DNA of 64,000 nucleotides from Turnera subulata (taxonomy: Eukaryota; Streptophyta; Magnoliopsida; Malpighiales; Passifloraceae): contig JAKUCV010001511.1 of the NCBI GenBank assembly GCA_028386065.3, positions 35,018-99,017 on the forward strand. Reading direction: 5' to 3'. How positions within the stretch are numbered: the first letter of the stretch is position 1; the number at the start of each line of letters is the position of its first letter. This document shows positions 23,545 to 34,925 of the stretch, one piece after another. Made by a program: the position numbers and the translations under genes. A model generated the notes under the pieces. The model was not told the origin of the DNA. It saw only the letters and a program-made list of their open reading frames with translations, and made no database searches.

Positions 23545-24023
23545 TATTATAAAATTGGGGGAGATTTTCACTATTTGATGAAATAATACAAACTTGATCA
23601 AGGTAATAATACAACTTTGGTAATAATAATACACTTTTGATAATAATATGTAGAAGAGAATAATAAATTTAGATGGAGGGAGATTGGAAGAGAAGTGTAT
23701 GGAATGAGAAGAGAGTGAAGTTTATGGTGGGTTGTAAGTGTATGAAAGTGAAAGAATGAAGGGGTATTTATAGTTGGAAATGGGAGGATAAAAACAAATA
23801 AGTATGATTAATTTAAAAAGATAAAATCAAAGGGATGTTAGGTAAAGGAAGATGATATTAGGATTAGGACAAATGGAATTATGGAGGGTAATTAGCCAAA
23901 GAGATAATTCCAAGTAGAAGTTTGGTGTATGGATAAAGTATTTACCGGGAGTAAATTCGGATATGGTAAAAATGAGTTTTACTGGATGGTAACAATGACA
24001 TTCACCATAATTTATTTATAACA
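23545..24023 (-). repeat. 3' LTR of copia element B
   Basis: On the minus strand it starts TGTTATAAATAAATT but ends AATTTTATAATA, that is TG...TA, unlike element A, which ends in CA. The polypurine tract CAAGGGGGAG abuts it at 24024-24033. Confidence 0.9.
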
Positions 24024-24261
24024 CTCCCCCTTGAATGTCATTGCACCTTTGATAGAATACGCTTAGGAAGTACTGCCTCGTTAAAAACCCTACCAAGAAA
24101 AACCCAGTGGGACAAAAACTTGGTGAAGGAAAAAAGAGTGCAGTGCGTATTCGACTCCCCCTGATTTTGGCATCCCTTGATATCTCGAATCCTCCATAAA
24201 CCAATCCTCTTCATCAATTCTTCAAAAATTGTAGTAGGAACTGATTTTGTAAATAAATCTG

Positions 24262-24570
24262 TCAGATGTCACTTGAATGATTCTTGATGTATCCTCCCTT
24301 CAATTGGGCAATGCAGCTAGTATTATCTTTATAAATCGTCGCTGGAACATCTTCCTCGCTAACTAATCCACATGAATCTTGATTATGCTGCATCATCGAT
24401 CTTAGCCAAGCACATTCTCGACTATCTTCATGTATGAACACAATTTCTCCATTATTTGAAGAGGCAACAACGATACTTTGTTTTCTGGTCACAATGATAC
24501 TTGATGTATCTGCCTGTGCTTTATGTGGATCAAATAAAAGACCTACATTTGCAAAACTAACAAGATGCAC
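24262..24570 (-). pseudogene. Copia RNase H remnant (element B)
   Basis: The frame holds SRECAWLRSMMQH and the IYKDNTSCIAQLKGGY block of copia RNase H, including the same internal deletion as element A. Here the metal-binding-region Glu seen in A (YEDN) reads Lys (YKDN), and a small deletion near 24262 breaks the frame before the LADIFTKS motif. Confidence 0.8.
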
Positions 24571-25826
24571 CTTGGCCTCACAAGGTTAAAATAATTCCAT
24601 ATACCAAGATAATAGAATATGTATTTATATATTATATTCCAATATAAATACGTTAGAGCAAAATTATATTTTGCAAATAAATTTATAGCAAAAGCTTCAT
24701 GCTTTATGTTACTAGCAAGATAAATTGCATTTAGATAGGGTACTTCATGACCAATCTAATTCTTTATGAGATTTTTCATCATAGCACGACATTTGGAAGC
24801 TTCTCCAGGAGTTTCAATAATATTTAAATTACAAAAACACATATGAATTATCAACATAAGAAAAAATAAATTCATGTATGTACTTTATACTATGCACACT
24901 CAAATTGGTTTAAACCATCAATTTAACTTAATTTTGTATATTCCCGGGAATTAGTTGCTTCAAGTAACTTGAATCCTTCAGGGATTCTCTTATATACGTC
25001 ATGATATATGGATCCATAGAAATATAGGCTGTAAGGGCATCTATTAGATGCGTTTCTAATTTTTCATATTATGCCAGACTTATCAAAAATAATTGCATCC
25101 ACCACAAGGGAGTATATCTCCTCACAATTAATATCAAGTCGTTTGGGTAAAACCTTGTGCGATAAGCCGTGCTTTGAATTTCTCTATTATGATTTCCTTT
25201 TTGCACTAATACCCATTTTTCAATCGACTGGTTCTACACCATCTGGTGTACAGACTACAGGTCCAGAAAATATCTTGCTTCACTTGCGAGTCTGACACAG
25301 CCTTAATCATGTTTCTCAATTTGACCAATCATTCTACGCCTACATTGACCACTAGATGTAGGTTCATGATCCTCATTTTATTTAGCGCTATATTATAAAT
25401 AAAACAAGTACTCCGTCGACGGTTATTTCACGTCGGTTTCATCTTATTCCTGACATTATAATCGAGATCTCATCATACTCATTTATTTCAGGTACTTGAG
25501 TTGCTTCTGGAACTTTATCAATTGTGTCAGAAAAACCTCTTCTGGAGGATATTTAATATGAACCTCTACTGGAGGCCATCTTTTCTAACTAGGGTCATCT
25601 TATATCTTTTGCTCCATTCTCTCTATCGAGAATTTTGTTTTCTTTTGGAACCGAGTATATTTTACGCTTCTTGCGTACTTTAGACTCATTTGTATACTAT
25701 ACTTGTTCTTCTGGAACATTAATTTGATTAGGAGCACTTGCAGCTGGTATATAAGATTTGATCACTTTATGTGTCTGACAATTGCATATAAATTTTCTTG
25801 CAAATGAATCACCTTTTGAACTTCAG

Positions 25827-26034
25827 GTTCACACTAATTTGTTTGAGGATCAAAACTAGATATTGATATGTATTTCAATAAACTCTTGATCCAGCTGCTT
25901 ATTTCCTCCCCCTTATGTTGGGTAAACTCTTTCATCTAATTAATAATCAACATACCCAACATACTCAACATATATTCCCATTCTTCTTTAAAGACCCACT
26001 TTACTATGCTGTGGTGGAGCATTAGGTACATATA
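25827..26034. repeat. 208-bp exact repeat, left copy at the gap
   Basis: This segment, ending directly at the run of Ns, is repeated without any difference that I can find at 26067-26274. In element A the region occurs once, so this is best explained as overlapping contig ends that were not merged. Confidence 0.9.
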
Positions 26035-26066
26035 NNNNNNNNNNNNNNNNNNNNNNNNNNNNNNNN
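26035..26066. other. Assembly gap (32 N)
   Basis: A run of 32 undetermined bases inside copia element B. Because identical sequence lies on both sides, real sequence may not be missing at all. Confidence 0.99.
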
Positions 26067-26274
26067 GTTCACACTAATTTGTTTGAGGATCAAAACTAGA
26101 TATTGATATGTATTTCAATAAACTCTTGATCCAGCTGCTTATTTCCTCCCCCTTATGTTGGGTAAACTCTTTCATCTAATTAATAATCAACATACCCAAC
26201 ATACTCAACATATATTCCCATTCTTCTTTAAAGACCCACTTTACTATGCTGTGGTGGAGCATTAGGTACATATA
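26067..26274. repeat. 208-bp exact repeat, right copy at the gap
   Basis: Second copy of the segment ending at the gap. It is followed by a further short duplication of GCATTAGGTACATATATTGTACAA type (26258-26308), which is real sequence within one contig. Confidence 0.9.
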
Positions 26275-26913
26275 TTGTACAAGCATTAGGTACATATATT
26301 GTACAATCAACGGTCCAAAGATGGATTTGTGACCATGAACCAATAAGATAGGGAGATTTTATGATAACTTGTTGGCTTGATGCACACAAGTGATGCTGCA
26401 AGTAAAATATCATTTTCTCAAACAGTAATATTTCATTAACAATGGTCCTGCAATCAATTGTCAATATTCCCCCAGATCTGTTGGGGTTTATTTCCAATGA
26501 TATACATTATCCATTGAAGAAATATACCAGTATTATCTAGACATATAGTCTTATCACATAATTAGGGATGTGTACCCGCAAGTGGCTTAACCATTAAAAT
26601 AAGTGCGCACAATGCCAACTTGCATCACACAATAGACCATCTAGTCGATGCATCATAAAAATTACCTAGATGGTCAACACGGCGGATTTATCAGTCCGCA
26701 TACATGTCCCTAAATTATTCCCAAGCATACTGGTGATTCTAGGCCAACCTCATCTTAGGAAGACCGAACAATCAATTTTCGCAGCAAACAAACTCATGGA
26801 AATTCATTGATTGTAAAAACTTCTGGTTTTTCAATGAATAATCAAATAATTTTTGTGCATCATTATTGAACCGGGATGGCCCATCCGGTCATGCCAAACA
26901 ATAAATCTATGAA

Positions 26914-27053
26914 CCAACTTCAAGTTGGTGCCAGCTTCAGGCTGCGCAAGCTGTGTATTTAAACACTTAAAATTGCTAGCTCCAGGCTAGTGCATTCCAG
27001 CTTCTGACTGGATGTGTTAAGTTTCAATTACTCAACTGCTAGCTTCAGGCTAG
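26914..27053. repeat. CTTC-centred hairpin array 1 in element B
   Basis: Five palindromes remain: CCAACTTCAAGTTGG (26914), CCAGCTTCAGGCTGC (26931), CTAGCTCCAGGCTAG (26976), CCAGCTTCTGACTGG (26997) and CTAGCTTCAGGCTAG (27039). Compared with element A, about 100 bp with two or three hairpins have been lost. Confidence 0.75.
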
Positions 27054-27364
27054 CTATATATGTTCCAATTTTAAGCATATTTCTGTCACTCATATCGGAA
27101 AAGATCAGAATTATTGAGCAATAATTAAAGTAGTGGCAAACTTTTTCAAAAACAAAACTTCAAAGATTGAAAAGCTTTGGAGTTTACTGACAAATAATGC
27201 AAAGTTTTTAATTACCGAAAAATCTTCTGGATCTTTTCGGAGACAGAAAAAGAGTCCACATTTGAAAAACTGACACCTAGCTGTCTAATCTCAGACTATA
27301 AGAAGGGGAGGCGGTTGAGACAGGAAGATACAGAAAACTCAGAAAACTCAACAAGACAAGAAAA

Positions 27365-28048
27365 ATGCCTTCCCCAGCTACTGTTTTCTTTGTTGAGGGT
27401 GCCTCTCTAGGAAGAAGGAATAGGTTAGCTTATAGCGTGGTGATTGAGCAGCATGAGGAATTACCGAATGATCTGGCGAGAATTCCTCGTTTAGTGTTTG
27501 TTGATGAACTTTATTCATCTAGGTTCTTTGTAACTCCTATGGAAGAAACATTCTTCCTAGAGGATCAAAGCAATCTAAGGGCTTCCTTTTATGGCTCGGC
27601 TAACTCTATTATGTTTTTCATATCTAATAGACTGCAGGGTTTTCAGCTAGAGCCTTCATGTCAAATTTTAAATCAAAGCAGTTATTATCAGGTTTCCATG
27701 ATGGCTCGGAGCGTCCCAAAGGTGACTGGGTTACCACCTACATGGCCTAAGGTACGACTTCTACTATAGAATTGCAGGGGTATAGCAAGAAGGTCCCAAG
27801 ATTTTGTGCGTACCTTAAGGGATCGGAAGAATCAGTACAAGCCCAGCATGGTACTGATTACTGAGATTTTGTGGCAAGCAGGAGAAAATCATGGTGTAAT
27901 CCCACTCCGTTTTTCTGCAACGAATCGGTTTGAGATACCTGGAGAAAACAACATGGGTGGTATGTGGTTCTCCTGGAACGACAGTGTTAGGGTCAACATC
28001 AACAACGAGGCTCAGAGTTTTAGAGTCAATGTTGTACCCAACAGATAA
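27365..28048 (+). pseudogene. Antisense ORF with LINE endonuclease-like part (element B copy)
   Basis: Nearly identical to the antisense ORF of element A but split by a stop (TGG to TAG) in the motif that reads LLLWNCRG there, leaving 134 codons plus a second open part from 27806. The reading frame is otherwise kept, with most differences being single substitutions. Confidence 0.55.
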
Positions 28049-28274
28049 ATATCTGTATAAACTTATGTATGAGGACAATTCCTCTTTGAATGTTCTCTAG
28101 TTATGGATCCATTATGCAATAATAATATGCATATTTTCCCTTTGCCATTAAAACCTCATCCAGGGCCATAAGCACAATTAATTATACTGTCTTATTCGCT
28201 TCAGGGAATAGAGTAGAGTCAATTCAACGGGATCCATAATAATCTCTTTTATTACTGTAAATGGGGGTTTCTGT

Positions 28275-28381
28275 ACTCTTCAAGAGTATTAGCTCTTCCA
28301 GAGCGTAAATATATGATCTTCTAGATCATAGTAAAGCATGCGTTCTTCAGGAACATATTCAAACTTATGCTCTTCTGGAGC
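28275..28381. repeat. CTTC-centred hairpin array 2 in element B
   Basis: Five palindromes with the same TTC centre: ACTCTTCAAGAGT (28275), GCTCTTCCAGAGC (28292), GATCTTCTAGATC (28315), GTTCTTCAGGAAC (28342) and GCTCTTCTGGAGC (28369). Spacing is 17-27 bp, and each stem differs from its neighbours on both arms. Confidence 0.85.
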
Positions 28382-28648
28382 GTATTAAATTTTTTTTATT
28401 TCGAGATTGTACTATCACATGTTATGTGAAATAGTTGACATCCACACATATAATTCTCCCCCTTGGATGTCAACTTGCATTGTCTTCAGGACAAATGCCT
28501 GAGCCATTATTCTAGAAACGATGATAAAATGCTGTAAAGTAAATAAAATAAAATAAAATAGCACATAATAATAAAACTGAAACATAAATTAAAATTATTC
28601 AATATATACTGGCTTGCACCTTCAGGATAAGCAAGATAATAACAGTAT

Positions 28649-28737
28649 CCATCATCGGATGGTCATACAATATCCATCATCAGATGGTCATACAATATCC
28701 ACCTTCTGGTGGTCATAAAATATCCACCTTCTGGTGG
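28649..28737. repeat. 25-bp tandem hairpin array 3 in element B
   Basis: Four units at an exact 25-bp step: CCATCATCGGATGG (28649), CCATCATCAGATGG (28674) and CCACCTTCTGGTGG (28699 and 28724), each followed by TCATA(C/A)AA. Element A has only one to two decayed units here (5090-5130), so the array expanded or shrank after the copies separated. Confidence 0.85.
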
Positions 28738-28964
28738 TCATACAACATCTTTCTTCAATTTTCCTTAAAGATCTGCGGAATCTTTTGGCAGTAAGACATC
28801 CAGTCTTTGTTGTATATTCGCTTTTTATTGTGTCTGCCAAAACAATTTGCCTTTAAAATGCATTCAATGCCCATAACAAATTTCTTCCGAAAATTTTAAG
28901 GGCCTTCAATTAACATAATTCCAAAATTTAAATGAATAAAAGACTTAATTAAAAATAAATAAAC

Positions 28965-29345
28965 ATGGGCCTTTTATAAATTAGCCCAGTCAAAAAATAA
29001 ATAACCAAAAATTAAATACGATGGGCCTTATATGAGCCCAAGAATAACGTAAATGAAATTAAAGCGAAAATTAAATGCAATGGGCCTTGTACTAGCCCAA
29101 TCAAAACGTAAATGAAAACGAGAAATTAAATATAATGTGCCTTTTTGTAGCCCAATAAATAACCAAAAATTAAAGGCAATGGGCCTTTTATGAGCCCATT
29201 TGTAATTTAAATAAAAACATAACCGTAAATTAAATACAAGCATAATAATAGATATAATATACACCTACTCGATAAATCTTTCGGCAATAATAATGGCATA
29301 ATAATAAATAATATATAATATATATATGCTTACTCGATAAATCTT
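28965..29345 (-). repeat. GGGCC...GGCCC-type hairpin repeats in the element B leader
   Basis: About five units of 50-60 bp each hold a GGGCCTT(N)4-6AGCCC inverted repeat, for example GGGCCTTATATGAGCCC and GGGCCTTGTACTAGCCC. They are separated by AAATTAAAT-rich spacers. They lie in the presumed 5' leader of the retrotransposon RNA. Confidence 0.7.
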
Positions 29346-29445
29346 TTAGCAATAATAAGAGCATAATAATAAAGAATATATAACATATATAGAAAGGATG
29401 AAAGTAGTAATAAGAAAAGTTTTAGAAATAAATACCTTAATAGAG

Positions 29446-29466
29446 TAGAGACTCGTGCTGATAATG
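29446..29466 (-). other. Primer-binding-site-like sequence of element B
   Basis: Minus-strand CATTATCAGCACGAGTC directly inside the 5' LTR, conserved with element A. It is a weak match to the initiator tRNA-Met primer site. Confidence 0.45.
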
Positions 29467-29945
29467 TATTATAAAATTGGGGGAGATTTTCACTATTTGA
29501 TGGAATAATACAAACTTGATCAAAGTAATAATACAACTTTGGTAATAATAATACACTTTTGATAATAATATGTAGAAGAGAATAATAAATTTAGATGGAG
29601 GGAGATTGGAAGAGAAGTGTATAGAATGAGAAGAGAGTGAAGTTTATGGTGGGTTGTAAGTGTATGAAAGTGAAGGAATGAAGGGGTATTTATAGTTGGA
29701 AATGGGAGGATAAAAACAAATAAGTATGATTAATTTAAAAGGATAAAATCAAAAGGATGTTAGGTAAAGGAAGATGATATTATGATTAGGACAAATAGAA
29801 TTATGGAGGGTAATTAGCCAAAAAGATAATTCCATGTAGAAATTTGGTGTATGGGTAAAGTATTTACTGGGGGTAAATTCGGGTATGGTAAAAATGAGTT
29901 TTACTGGATGGTAGCAATGACATTCACCATAATTTATTTATAACA
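29467..29945 (-). repeat. 5' LTR of copia element B
   Basis: Same length as the 3' LTR, with the same TG...TA ends, and followed by the TSD copy GAATT. The conserved TATAAATACCCC stretch (minus strand, near 29690) may be the promoter. Confidence 0.9.
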
Positions 29946-29950
29946 GAATT

Positions 29951-31955
29951 GATCCATTTATGGAAATATAGATATTCAATCAATCCAAATTAAAACTTAG
30001 GGTCAAGACTGACTAAATTTTACAAATATAGATATTTATTCTACTCAGGCTAATTGAATTAAGGTGTTATGTGTATAATGGTGAAATTGGAGTTTATGCC
30101 TTTTTTTTTTTTTTTCTCACATAATGCGAACGGCTGCAAGGTTGTGCTCGTCTGCGGTGCTGTCTCATATGCATCTATCTTGCTTGCTTGCTTTGCCTTT
30201 AATTTTGTTTGATTTACTTACGGCAGCCGCTGCTCCCATTTTCTCTGCTTCTGTATTCAAGCCCAAACCACAGTTGCTTGGCAAGAGGTATTGGATGCCT
30301 TATTTTGTAAATCAAATCAACCAACAAAATACTAATAATTATTGTTCTTATAAATTGGGATTCCCAATCAAATGTAGGATAAAAACAGTGGAATAAAGGA
30401 CGGTTTCATTAGTCTATTAGGGAGAAATACAAAAAAAAAAAAAAAACTGAAAGCACGACTTAAAATTATGCAAGGGCAAGCTATGTGAATTTGTAGGTCC
30501 CAACACTTCATTGTAGGTCCCCCTCTTTAATTTTTTTTTTTAAAAGAAACTAATGAAACCTTGACTGATCATTTGATTGGACCTGTGTGGCATAAAGGAA
30601 AAATATTATTGGGGGTCATCAAGGGCGTGGTTTGGTCATCTTATGCCAGCTGTTCAATTACCATTGATTCTATATTTTAGTAATTTAATTTATCGTGCCT
30701 AACTTGGCTTTTAAGGTATTGAGGTCTCCCATAAATTTCATCCTTCTCTGCTTGTTGTCCGGGTTTGGACATTTCCATTTTTTATTTCAACATACTTATA
30801 GATAGTGACACAGTGTAATAATCATAGTGGTGTATAATATGTATTTCCTTTTTTTTTTCTGTGATTTTGATAATATATTACTATTATTGGCACATGTGAC
30901 TATATTGTGAAGCAAGCAAGCAAGATTGTGGAGTTTGGGTTATAAGAAGGAACATGAAAGAAGAGATGCGTAGGCTGATAAGATCATGAACATGAATATG
31001 GCATGATCCATGCTTTTTTGCCATATTTTTTTTTATGAAGGAGAATTCTTCATTCATATAAACAAATCAAAAGATCTAATCAAACAAAAGTATGAGAAAA
31101 TTTTCACATAAGAATTCTTTCTAACATATTACGAAGAAACACACAACGAGATCTATATCCTTCAAAGAGGATTTACAAAAACATTCTGTTTTCGCAGGCG
31201 TCATAACATGTATCGTCCGTGCAACAACTGCCAAGCCAACAAGTGAAAGCGATGCATACATATGAGGAGAAATATCTATTTGTTGGTGAATTTCTGCAGG
31301 AGACGGAGAAAACAAACCTATAAAAAGTAGAACTAAACTCACAAAAATTGAGACTAAACCCACAAAAAGTGAGAATAAACAAATAAAATTGAAAAAACTA
31401 AAGAGAAAAAACTAATTGGTGGGGCGCTTACTGTCGGAAAGAGAGTCGTCGGCGGCAGCCTCAATATGTAGATCTAGGTTCTCATTATTAATCTTGAAAA
31501 CCTTGCTAATTTGTCTCTTAAATAGAATGGAGATGGGCTTGTAATTAATAAACCATTTTTTTTGAAAATTAATAATAAATACTATAAATCACTTCTTAAA
31601 AGCTTCACCATTGGAATCATCTTTAGCAATCACAATTTCGGCAGGCTTATTTTGAATTTTATCTTCCTTGTCTCTCTTGTCTTGTTATACTAAGTCAACT
31701 GCTTCATTAATATTATGTCATTATCTCCAACTCTAAGGGTAAACTTCTCAATGAATTCTTCAAATTGTCATATATATAGATGCAGTAGCCACATCAATGA
31801 TATCAAGATCTTAACGTCTTTTTTCATAGTTCACATCAGTATTAACTCCATAATTAATTCATTGAATGAAATGATATGCGTTACAACATGTATATATATG
31901 TTCAACTATACTCATCTGTTCTAAAAAAAAAAAAAACTATAGAGCAATACTCATC
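29951..31955. other. Intergenic region after copia element B
   Basis: AT-rich sequence with poly-T and poly-A runs (30100, 30430, 30530, 31921). Near 31320-31380 a phrase of about 24 bp (CTAAAC(T/C)CACAAAAA) is repeated three times in tandem. Open frames at 30124-30396 and 31121-31363 match no family that I know. Confidence 0.4.
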
Positions 31956-31966
31956 TAATTTTGGTT

Positions 31967-32291
31967 TTTTTTTGTCGAAGAAAAAAAAAGCATCAGTGGT
32001 GTCATCATCGCCCCGTCGGTCCAGGCCCCGGTCAATACCGGTTACATCCTGGCATTAGACCCTCCTCATAGGAGAGACCGCCCAACCGGAGCACCAGCGG
32101 ACACCCTCACTTGCTACGCGTCATAATACCGAGGAATCACCGGGCTCAACGGCCAGCACCCCACCGTGTGGAAGGCCATATTCAGCCGCATCACACTATG
32201 GGGCTTGACTGGAAGCGCCGGGACTCGAACCCGAGTCTTAGAGATGGCAGGTTGAAGGCCTTGCCACTGGGCCACCACCCCGGTGGTATCT
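31967..32291 (-). mobile_element. tRNA-derived SINE, complete
   Basis: An 11-bp target duplication TAATTTTGGTT flanks the element (31956-31966, 32292-32302). On the minus strand the 5' end GGGGTGGTGGCCCAGTGGC holds a pol III A box. The B box GGTTCGAGTCC follows about 45 bases later in CTCGGGTTCGAGTCCCGG. The body runs to a T-rich and A-rich 3' tail (TTTTTTCTTCGACAAAAAA). Head and length (about 325 bp) fit plant tRNA-derived SINEs; the family name is not assigned. Confidence 0.85.
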
Positions 32292-32499
32292 TAATTTTGG
32301 TTAATGAATAACTAATTTGTGGACATTATATTTCATCAGTCACACATGATATGTCTCATTGTTCAATTAATACAGTTTTTTCTTCGTGAATAATTAATTT
32401 GTGGACAAATTGGGCATGCAATATCTTGAGCTTCTTCAGCACAATATATCTCATCTTTGGCGTCTGAAGAACTTTTTGTTGAGCTCCACTAAACTTCCA

Positions 32500-32960
32500 C
32501 CAGAATTCGTTCAAGGGGTCCACTAAGACTTCCACCAGAATTCGTCGCCTTCGATCTGGTTGAAATAGGATCTAGGTATCACCAAAGTTGATTGTGGCAC
32601 ATCCTTCCGGCAAGGTTCTGATGATTCTAACATTGTGGCGGCAGTGGCTCGTAATTAATGATTCAGGTAAATTGTTGGATGGCGGTACTAGCAAGGTTCT
32701 TTTAAGCCATTCTCCATGTGATCATTTATTTAATTAGGTTTGGAATAATGGTATGGGATAATAAAGAGTTATTATAGAAAGTGATTGTTTCCAACGATAA
32801 TTAGAATGACTTTGACAAAATCAAGTGGGACATAGAGTCTAGATATCCTCAAATATAGATGGTGTACGTATATGGTTATTTTTCTTTATTGGGACTAACT
32901 GCATATGGGTGGCAAAGGCTGCAGCTAAGGACCTCTAGGTCCTTGTTGGCTCTCTTCTCC
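32500..32960 (+). pseudogene. LINE/RVT_3-type RNase H relic
   Basis: With a few frameshifts and stops the plus strand reads the pattern of the RNase H-like domain found at the C-end of plant LINE proteins and related host genes. Phrases include SFRQGSDDSNIVAAVARN, then SGKLLDGGTSKVLLSHSPC, then VIIESDC with the conserved acidic residue. It is clearly non-coding now. A short direct repeat, ACTTCCACCAGAATTCGT, occurs twice just upstream (32485-32545). Confidence 0.5.
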
Positions 32961-34925
32961 TCCTGAGAAACTTAAGCATATTTTGGCATCGGATCTAGTT
33001 TGTATGTTTTGGGTACATGAATGGAGAAAGTGTTCTGTCTGTTTCTTTAAAGAAATACAGAGGCTATTCTATTAGTACTGAGATGACAGCTTGTTGCTCA
33101 AGCTCTTCCTTATTTTCATCCTTAATATTTTTTTTTTCTTTTTCATTTTTTCTTCTTCAGAGTCTTCATTAACCCAGTTGTTAAAATTGTGCATTTGCCA
33201 CTACCGCTGGTCTTAATTAGGCTCTTAGCCACACATTGCATTGACATTGAAATGAAATCATTAATATCTTCTATATCTGAGACTGACATATTTTCGGAAA
33301 GCATGGTCGTTCTTATCTTATGCTGCCAACATTTTTTTTGGTTTGTGAAGTGCATATATATTTCATATTTGAACCAATTTGTTATAGTTTTGCTTATAAA
33401 AATTAATATTGCCCATGATTTAAAATATAAATAAAGATTATTCGGTTCACAGTACCACATTCTACTCTATGTGGACAGGACTTAGAACAAAACTATATAT
33501 TGATGCAAGAACATTTACATATTTCTGTATCTAAGTTAAAAATCTTCATATTTTTTTGTGCCCTATTTGCTAACACATGCAAGTTTGTTGCGATCAAACC
33601 AATTATATTTCCAGAATTTTCCATACTTGTTTACATTCGGCTGCGGCAATTTCAAGAGCTTTGACGAGTTTTACTTACTGTTTATGGTCTGGGACATACT
33701 AATTAATATATGCAAAAACTAAAACATCAACAGTTTCAACGGGCTACAAACTTTTGCAGGGACTAAACCTAAATTGAAGATATTCATAGTTCTGCAGAGT
33801 AGATGTAATTCTCGAGTTAGGGCGCAAAAAAGAAAAGAGTTGTTTATTTTGTGGTAGCTAACTTCCAGGACAGGCATAAACAAATGACAGTTATTGTAGA
33901 GAAGTAACACGAAAGCAAGAATGCAACTATACTATACTATAACAAGGTAGGTGATGTAGTTTGATGGCAAAACCTGTGCGTGTCTCGTTCCAATTCAATC
34001 TTTATATTCGACAAAACATATTCCGATATTCTTGTATTGCATGTGAAAACAAAATGTATGAAAATAGAGTACTTATTCTGTACACAGAACATCTCTTCTA
34101 TCTATCGGGATTTTTTTTTTCTACATAAAAGCCCAAAACAAAATGCTTATATACGGAACATGTAATATTAAGAAGGTACTCCTTAATCAATACCATGACG
34201 TCTAATTTTGGATTTTTTTTTTTTTGATTGCCCGTTCGATATTCAGAGAATCACAGTATCTTGAGATGGATTAGTCTAATGAGAATTTTCTTATAGATAA
34301 AAAATTTAAACCCGGAACCTCATGCCAACACTACACTAGTGGACTACGAATTAGTTGACACAGTAAATTAGGTTAGAACCAAAGCGTTCGCGGGAGGGGA
34401 CCAATCAGCATTTACGGCACCACTTCCACCACCGGTTTCATTTAATTATCATTCATTCATAATTAGACTACGAACGAGAAATAAAAGAGTTTTGGTTTAA
34501 AGACCGGGGAACTGGAGGAGGGCAAAAATGCTATACCACAAATTTGAGAGCTACACCACATAGGCTAGCTAGCACATGTCACTTTCGTGTGTTAGTCATG
34601 CATATTTAAAGAGGCTTCCTGTTTTCATGGCTCCTAATAATATGCGACTTTTCGTCAGAGAGAGCTCTTTTTCCTCCTCCTACACATGCTCGCTCTTCTT
34701 TGTCTTCTCTGTTTGACTTACTTTCAGGCCCGGAAAATTGGAGCCCGTCATCAATACTGAAGCCGCCTCCTCCTTGTGAAGAAGGGTCAATAGCGCCTTT
34801 GTTGCTAGTTAATCAAAGCTTATCATTTGAACCCCGCCCCAAAGTAATTAGGAGGAAGGAGCCCTGCTCAATTCCTCACCCTCCCCTTTTTTCTCTTTTC
34901 TTTTCTTTGTTTTTTTTGGCCATCA
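32961..34925. other. Intergenic region and promoter of the SEC14-like gene
   Basis: AT-rich, with no gene or complete repeat recognised. Sequence from about 34640 turns CT-rich and probably holds the 5' leader of the next gene. Confidence 0.4.

Larger units (their letters stand above)
24571..26900 (-). pseudogene. Degraded copia pol region of element B
   Basis: Collinear with 1117-3200 in element A, with an RT-start relic at about 25140-25250 on the minus strand. Stops occur in all frames. The stretch contains the assembly gap and the repeated 208 bp around it. Confidence 0.6.
23545..29945 (-). mobile_element. Copia-type LTR retrotransposon B, non-autonomous sibling of A
   Basis: Identical-length 479-bp LTRs (23545-24023, 29467-29945) are flanked by the 5-bp repeat GAATT (23540-23544, 29946-29950). 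The interior is collinear with element A: RNase H remnant, pol relics, hairpin array, antisense ORF, second hairpin array, leader repeats and primer-site-like sequence. I count about 16 differences between its LTRs, so it inserted more recently than A. Removing the false duplication at the gap leaves about 6.16 kb. No intact gag or pol frame is seen. Confidence 0.92.

Noticed and set aside
30124..30396. 90-codon plus-strand frame with a signal-peptide-like start
   Set aside because: No family recognised, no promoter or splice context; treated as chance.
31121..31382. Hydrophobic minus-strand frames resembling a small membrane protein
   Set aside because: Partly made of a short tandem repeat, no homologue recognised, overlapping frames equally open.
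32080..32280. Possible tRNA gene around the GGGTTCGAGTCCCGG motif
   Set aside because: It does not fold as a full tRNA with the surrounding bases, and an 11-bp target duplication shows that it is the head of a SINE.
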